DNA from: Lunatimonas sp.
GTDB taxonomy: Bacteria; Bacteroidota; Bacteroidia; Cytophagales; Cyclobacteriaceae
Direction of reading: 5' to 3'
Assembly (NCBI RefSeq): GCF_020832325.1
Contig: NZ_JAFIEU010000050.1
Location: 62,001-126,000, forward strand
Length of the DNA stretch: 64,000 bases
The notes beneath the pieces are model-generated. The model had not been told where the DNA came from. It made no database searches and saw only the letters and a program-made list of their open reading frames with translations. The position numbers were made by a program, and so were the translations under genes. Positions 62,045 to 64,000 of this stretch are shown here, in pieces; positions within the stretch are counted from its first letter, which is position 1; each line of letters starts with the position of its first letter.

Positions 62045-62070
62045 GAATTTGATGACCGACTATGTTTGAG

Positions 62071-62652
62071 TTAATTTTGTGTAGTTAGAATTTTAAATTG
62101 ATCCATCACTTTGTAGGTAGCTCTGGTCAGATCGATGTTTATGTTGGGAGATTCGTAATCGAAGAAGGCGTTGGTATATCCTTGCCAAACCGTATTTCCT
62201 TTCTTGTGGTCAATTACCAAAATCACCAACATACCGTCGTTTTGGGTATATTTAACCGCATTGTAGTTTTCTCTCATTTTTTCCCGTGCCACGCTGTCTG
62301 GTTCATCTTCGAGCAACTCAATGCCCTGCTTTTTAAGCCAGAAGTCGAAGTCAGGTTGGTTATATCCCCGGTACCTTACCTCGCTTTGATATAACTTATA
62401 GATAACCAATAGGTCAGGGTTGTTGTCTTTTATCCGAAATCCCTGTGATCCCAGTCGGGAGGAGATTGTCTTTTCGATTACTTCACCAAACGCATTGTCG
62501 CCTTTGGTTTCTTCTTCTACAAAACCGAAGGTCTTATATTTCTTAAATGCACCACGGTAGTTGTAATCGTACTCAGCCACAAAATCACGCTGGGAGAGAC
62601 AGGCTGAACAGACAATCAGCAAAACAAGGATGAAGTAGTTAATGTGTTTCAT
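62071..62652 (-). CDS. DUF4136 domain lipoprotein
   Basis: A 193-residue lipoprotein with the lipidated Cys in LIVCSACLSQRDF. The remaining region fits DUF4136: VAEYDYNYRGAFKKYKTFGF, VIEKTISSRLGSQGFRIKDN, PDLLVIYKLYQSE and GMLVILVIDHKKGNTVWQGY. It is probably in the outer-membrane inner leaflet. Function of the domain is unknown. Start 62652 gives a normal signal peptide; an upstream ATG at 62691 would bury it. Confidence 0.88.
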   Translation of the reverse strand: MKHINYFILVLLIVCSACLSQRDFVAEYDYNYRGAFKKYKTFGFVEEETKGDNAFGEVIEKTISSRLGSQGFRIKDNNPDLLVIYKLYQSEVRYRGYNQPDFDFWLKKQGIELLEDEPDSVAREKMRENYNAVKYTQNDGMLVILVIDHKKGNTVWQGYTNAFFDYESPNINIDLTRATYKVMDQFKILTTQN

Positions 62653-62986
62653 ACAAGTTGTCATTAAGATAGTGTTGTTAACGGATTTCAAAGATTATAA
62701 CCATTTATTATTTGGTCGCTTCCGGAAAATAGGCATTTATAACAGGTAACTTTGTGTTAACATCCTATATCCTTTTTTGTTTTCAGATTGTATGGGATTC
62801 TTATGTAGGATAATGTTAGTGATTTCCAAACCATAATGCAAGTAAAAATATATTTAATATTTCCGAAGGGTGGATTGACGGTATTTGTACCTTTATTTTT
62901 AGGTGTATTTGCTGGTGGTTAGGTAGTTAGCCATAAAAAAAGCCGAAACCAGGTTGGCTTCGGCTTGAAGGTTGATTCTTTTCCTT
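62653..62986. other. 334-base non-coding region between DUF4136 and ribulokinase genes
   Basis: AT-rich. It has the terminator of the ribulokinase gene at 62934-62967 and a TAACTTTG at 62747 on plus that matches the -7 element. The only frame after it is a 28-codon hydrophobic one (62836-62922) that I do not consider supported. Confidence 0.5.
62934..62967 (-). terminator. Terminator of the ribulokinase gene
   Basis: AAGCCGAA (62940-62947) and TTCGGCTT (62959-62966) with an A-run before that becomes a U-tail on minus; 20 bases past the stop. Confidence 0.82.
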
Positions 62987-64000
62987 TTATCCCCGTTGAT
63001 AGGTCATTGATTCGATAAATTCACCAAATCTCAGGTAGTTTTCATACGTTTTCTGATAGGCAGCTGCTTGGGATGGATTTGGGTAATAGGTCTTATCAAA
63101 GCCGTTTCCCATTCGGTCGATGGCGTCCTGTAGGGTAGGGTATATGCCGCTCGCTACGGATGCATACATCGCGGCGCCAACTGCCGGTGCTTGTTCAGAG
63201 GTAGCCACTTTTATGGGCATGTTCAGCACATCAGCCATTGTTTGCATCACCAAAGGTGATTTCTTGGCAACCCCTCCTAAACCTACTACAGTATCAATGG
63301 TGATTCCTTCTTCCCGGAAACGTTCCACAATACGTTTTGAACCGAAGCAGATGGCGTCCACCAGTGCCTTGAAAACTTTGGCTGCATCAGAACCCATCGT
63401 CAACCCCAAAATGGCTCCCTTGAGCTGCTGATTGGCATCGGGGGTTCTTCTTCCGTTTATCCAGTCTAGGGCTAAAACGCTGCTTTCCTCCGGCGCTATT
63501 TTCATTGCTTCCACGGTCAGTTCAGCCATTAACTTTTCTTCAATCTCTTCGATTAATTGGCTTTTTAAGGTACTATCCAACAGTTTGCTGTGTTTGATGA
63601 TTTGGGTTATGGGGTCAGCGATGAGATTTTTGAACCAAGCCAATACATCGCCAAAACCCGACTGACCAGCCTCTAATCCAATGGTGCCGGGTACCACAGA
63701 TCCGTCTACTTGCCCGCAAATGCCCTTTACCAACTTATCACCCAGCGAATCGTAGGAGGTGATCATGATATCACAGGTAGAAGTTCCCATCACTTTAACC
63801 AAGGTATTTGCAGCTACCTGTCCGCCCACCGCTCCTGCATGTGCGTCAAAAGTACCGACCGCGACCACCGTGCTCTCCAATAAGCCAAGTTTGCTTGCCC
63901 ATTCAGAAGAAAGGGTTCCTGCTGCTTGGTCCGAGGTGTGGGTATCTGTGTACAGCCGATCTCTTAGCGTGGCAAGATCTGGATGTAGTTGTGCTAAAAA
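62987..64000 (-). CDS. araB: Ribulokinase (FGGY family), 5' end outside the window
   Basis: Phosphorylates L-ribulose in arabinose catabolism. The frame enters from the right edge (337 residues visible, beginning FLAQLHPDL), so the ATG at 63880 is internal and not the start. Markers: SSEWASKLGLLESTVVAVGTFDAHAGAVGGQ, the ribulokinase-type DAH region; KLVKGICGQVDGSVVPGTIG, LEAGQSGFGDVLAWF, ALDWINGRRTPDANQQLKGA and GLGGVAKKSPLVMQTMADVLNMP with the final SEQAPAVGAAMYA. The N-terminal sugar-binding part is missing here. Probably in an arabinose operon continuing beyond 64 kb. Confidence 0.92.
   Translation of the reverse strand, partial: FLAQLHPDLATLRDRLYTDTHTSDQAAGTLSSEWASKLGLLESTVVAVGTFDAHAGAVGGQVAANTLVKVMGTSTCDIMITSYDSLGDKLVKGICGQVDGSVVPGTIGLEAGQSGFGDVLAWFKNLIADPITQIIKHSKLLDSTLKSQLIEEIEEKLMAELTVEAMKIAPEESSVLALDWINGRRTPDANQQLKGAILGLTMGSDAAKVFKALVDAICFGSKRIVERFREEGITIDTVVGLGGVAKKSPLVMQTMADVLNMPIKVATSEQAPAVGAAMYASVASGIYPTLQDAIDRMGNGFDKTYYPNPSQAAAYQKTYENYLRFGEFIESMTYQRG

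Noticed and set aside
63880-63880. ATG at 63880 as the ribulokinase start
   Set aside because: The frame continues upstream to the window edge with conserved ribulokinase residues, so this Met is internal.
1-64000. tRNA, rRNA, CRISPR arrays, transposases or prophage
   Set aside because: I saw no cloverleaf-like CCA-ending genes, rRNA stretches, regular short direct repeats with spacers, or transposase/integrase proteins. Small RNAs without strong structure could still be missed.

Overview
The window looks like a chromosomal stretch of a Bacteroidota bacterium, most probably a marine, glycan-degrading member of Cytophagales (Cyclobacteriaceae-like). The support is two SusC/SusD pairs, an ECF sigma/FecR/STN-SusC regulatory set, menaquinone genes, a NagZ-type GH3 fused to a serine hydrolase, Porin_10-type porin, MiaE, TAnnTTTG-type promoter elements and few Shine-Dalgarno sequences. 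The family placement is inference. I see no rRNA, tRNA, CRISPR array, transposase or phage gene.

Layout. 1-3.8 kb: minus-strand GH2 glycosidase translationally coupled to a truncated galactose mutarotase, then a secreted glycerophosphodiesterase on plus. 3.8-12.2 kb: a glycan utilisation locus made of ECF sigma factor, FecR anti-sigma, STN-SusC, SusD and a sulfatase whose maturation motif lacks the usual Arg; an APS-reductase-type CysH follows. 13.7-21.3 kb: second SusC/SusD pair and a lipoprotein cytochrome c with propeller and HEAT-like regions under its own promoter. 21.5-26.7 kb: a tiny membrane protein, a sodium/solute symporter, the GH3-serine hydrolase fusion (probable peptidoglycan turnover) and a single-domain response regulator. 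27-33.7 kb: Dabb lipoprotein and a tripartite RND efflux operon.

34.3-36.9 kb: SSS symporter and animal-like myo-inositol oxygenase, a probable inositol import and oxidation pair. 37-40.3 kb: menD, isochorismate synthase and hotdog thioesterase (menaquinone). 40.4-43.4 kb: histidine phosphatase, orphan secreted protein, zinc-ribbon coiled-coil protein and Nif3. 43.4-47 kb: overlapping lpxK, porin and miaE. 47-51.7 kb: ABC permease with GMC oxidoreductase, then NhaA and a decayed DoxX remnant. 52-54.9 kb: secreted alpha/beta hydrolase and a beta-helix protein. 55.3-60.9 kb: TauE exporter, ATP-grasp-like protein and receiver domain in one tight operon, facing a hybrid histidine kinase with C-terminal HPt. 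61.2-64 kb: NYN-LOTUS protein, DUF4136 lipoprotein and a truncated ribulokinase.

The most unusual non-coding signal is an imperfect ~115 bp repeat placed directly before two unrelated signalling genes (fecR at 4.6 kb and the hybrid kinase at 61 kb), matching up to the start-codon region. The most system-like unexplained gene set is TauE / ATP-grasp / receiver / hybrid kinase. Functions are from recognised motifs; no database search was possible.
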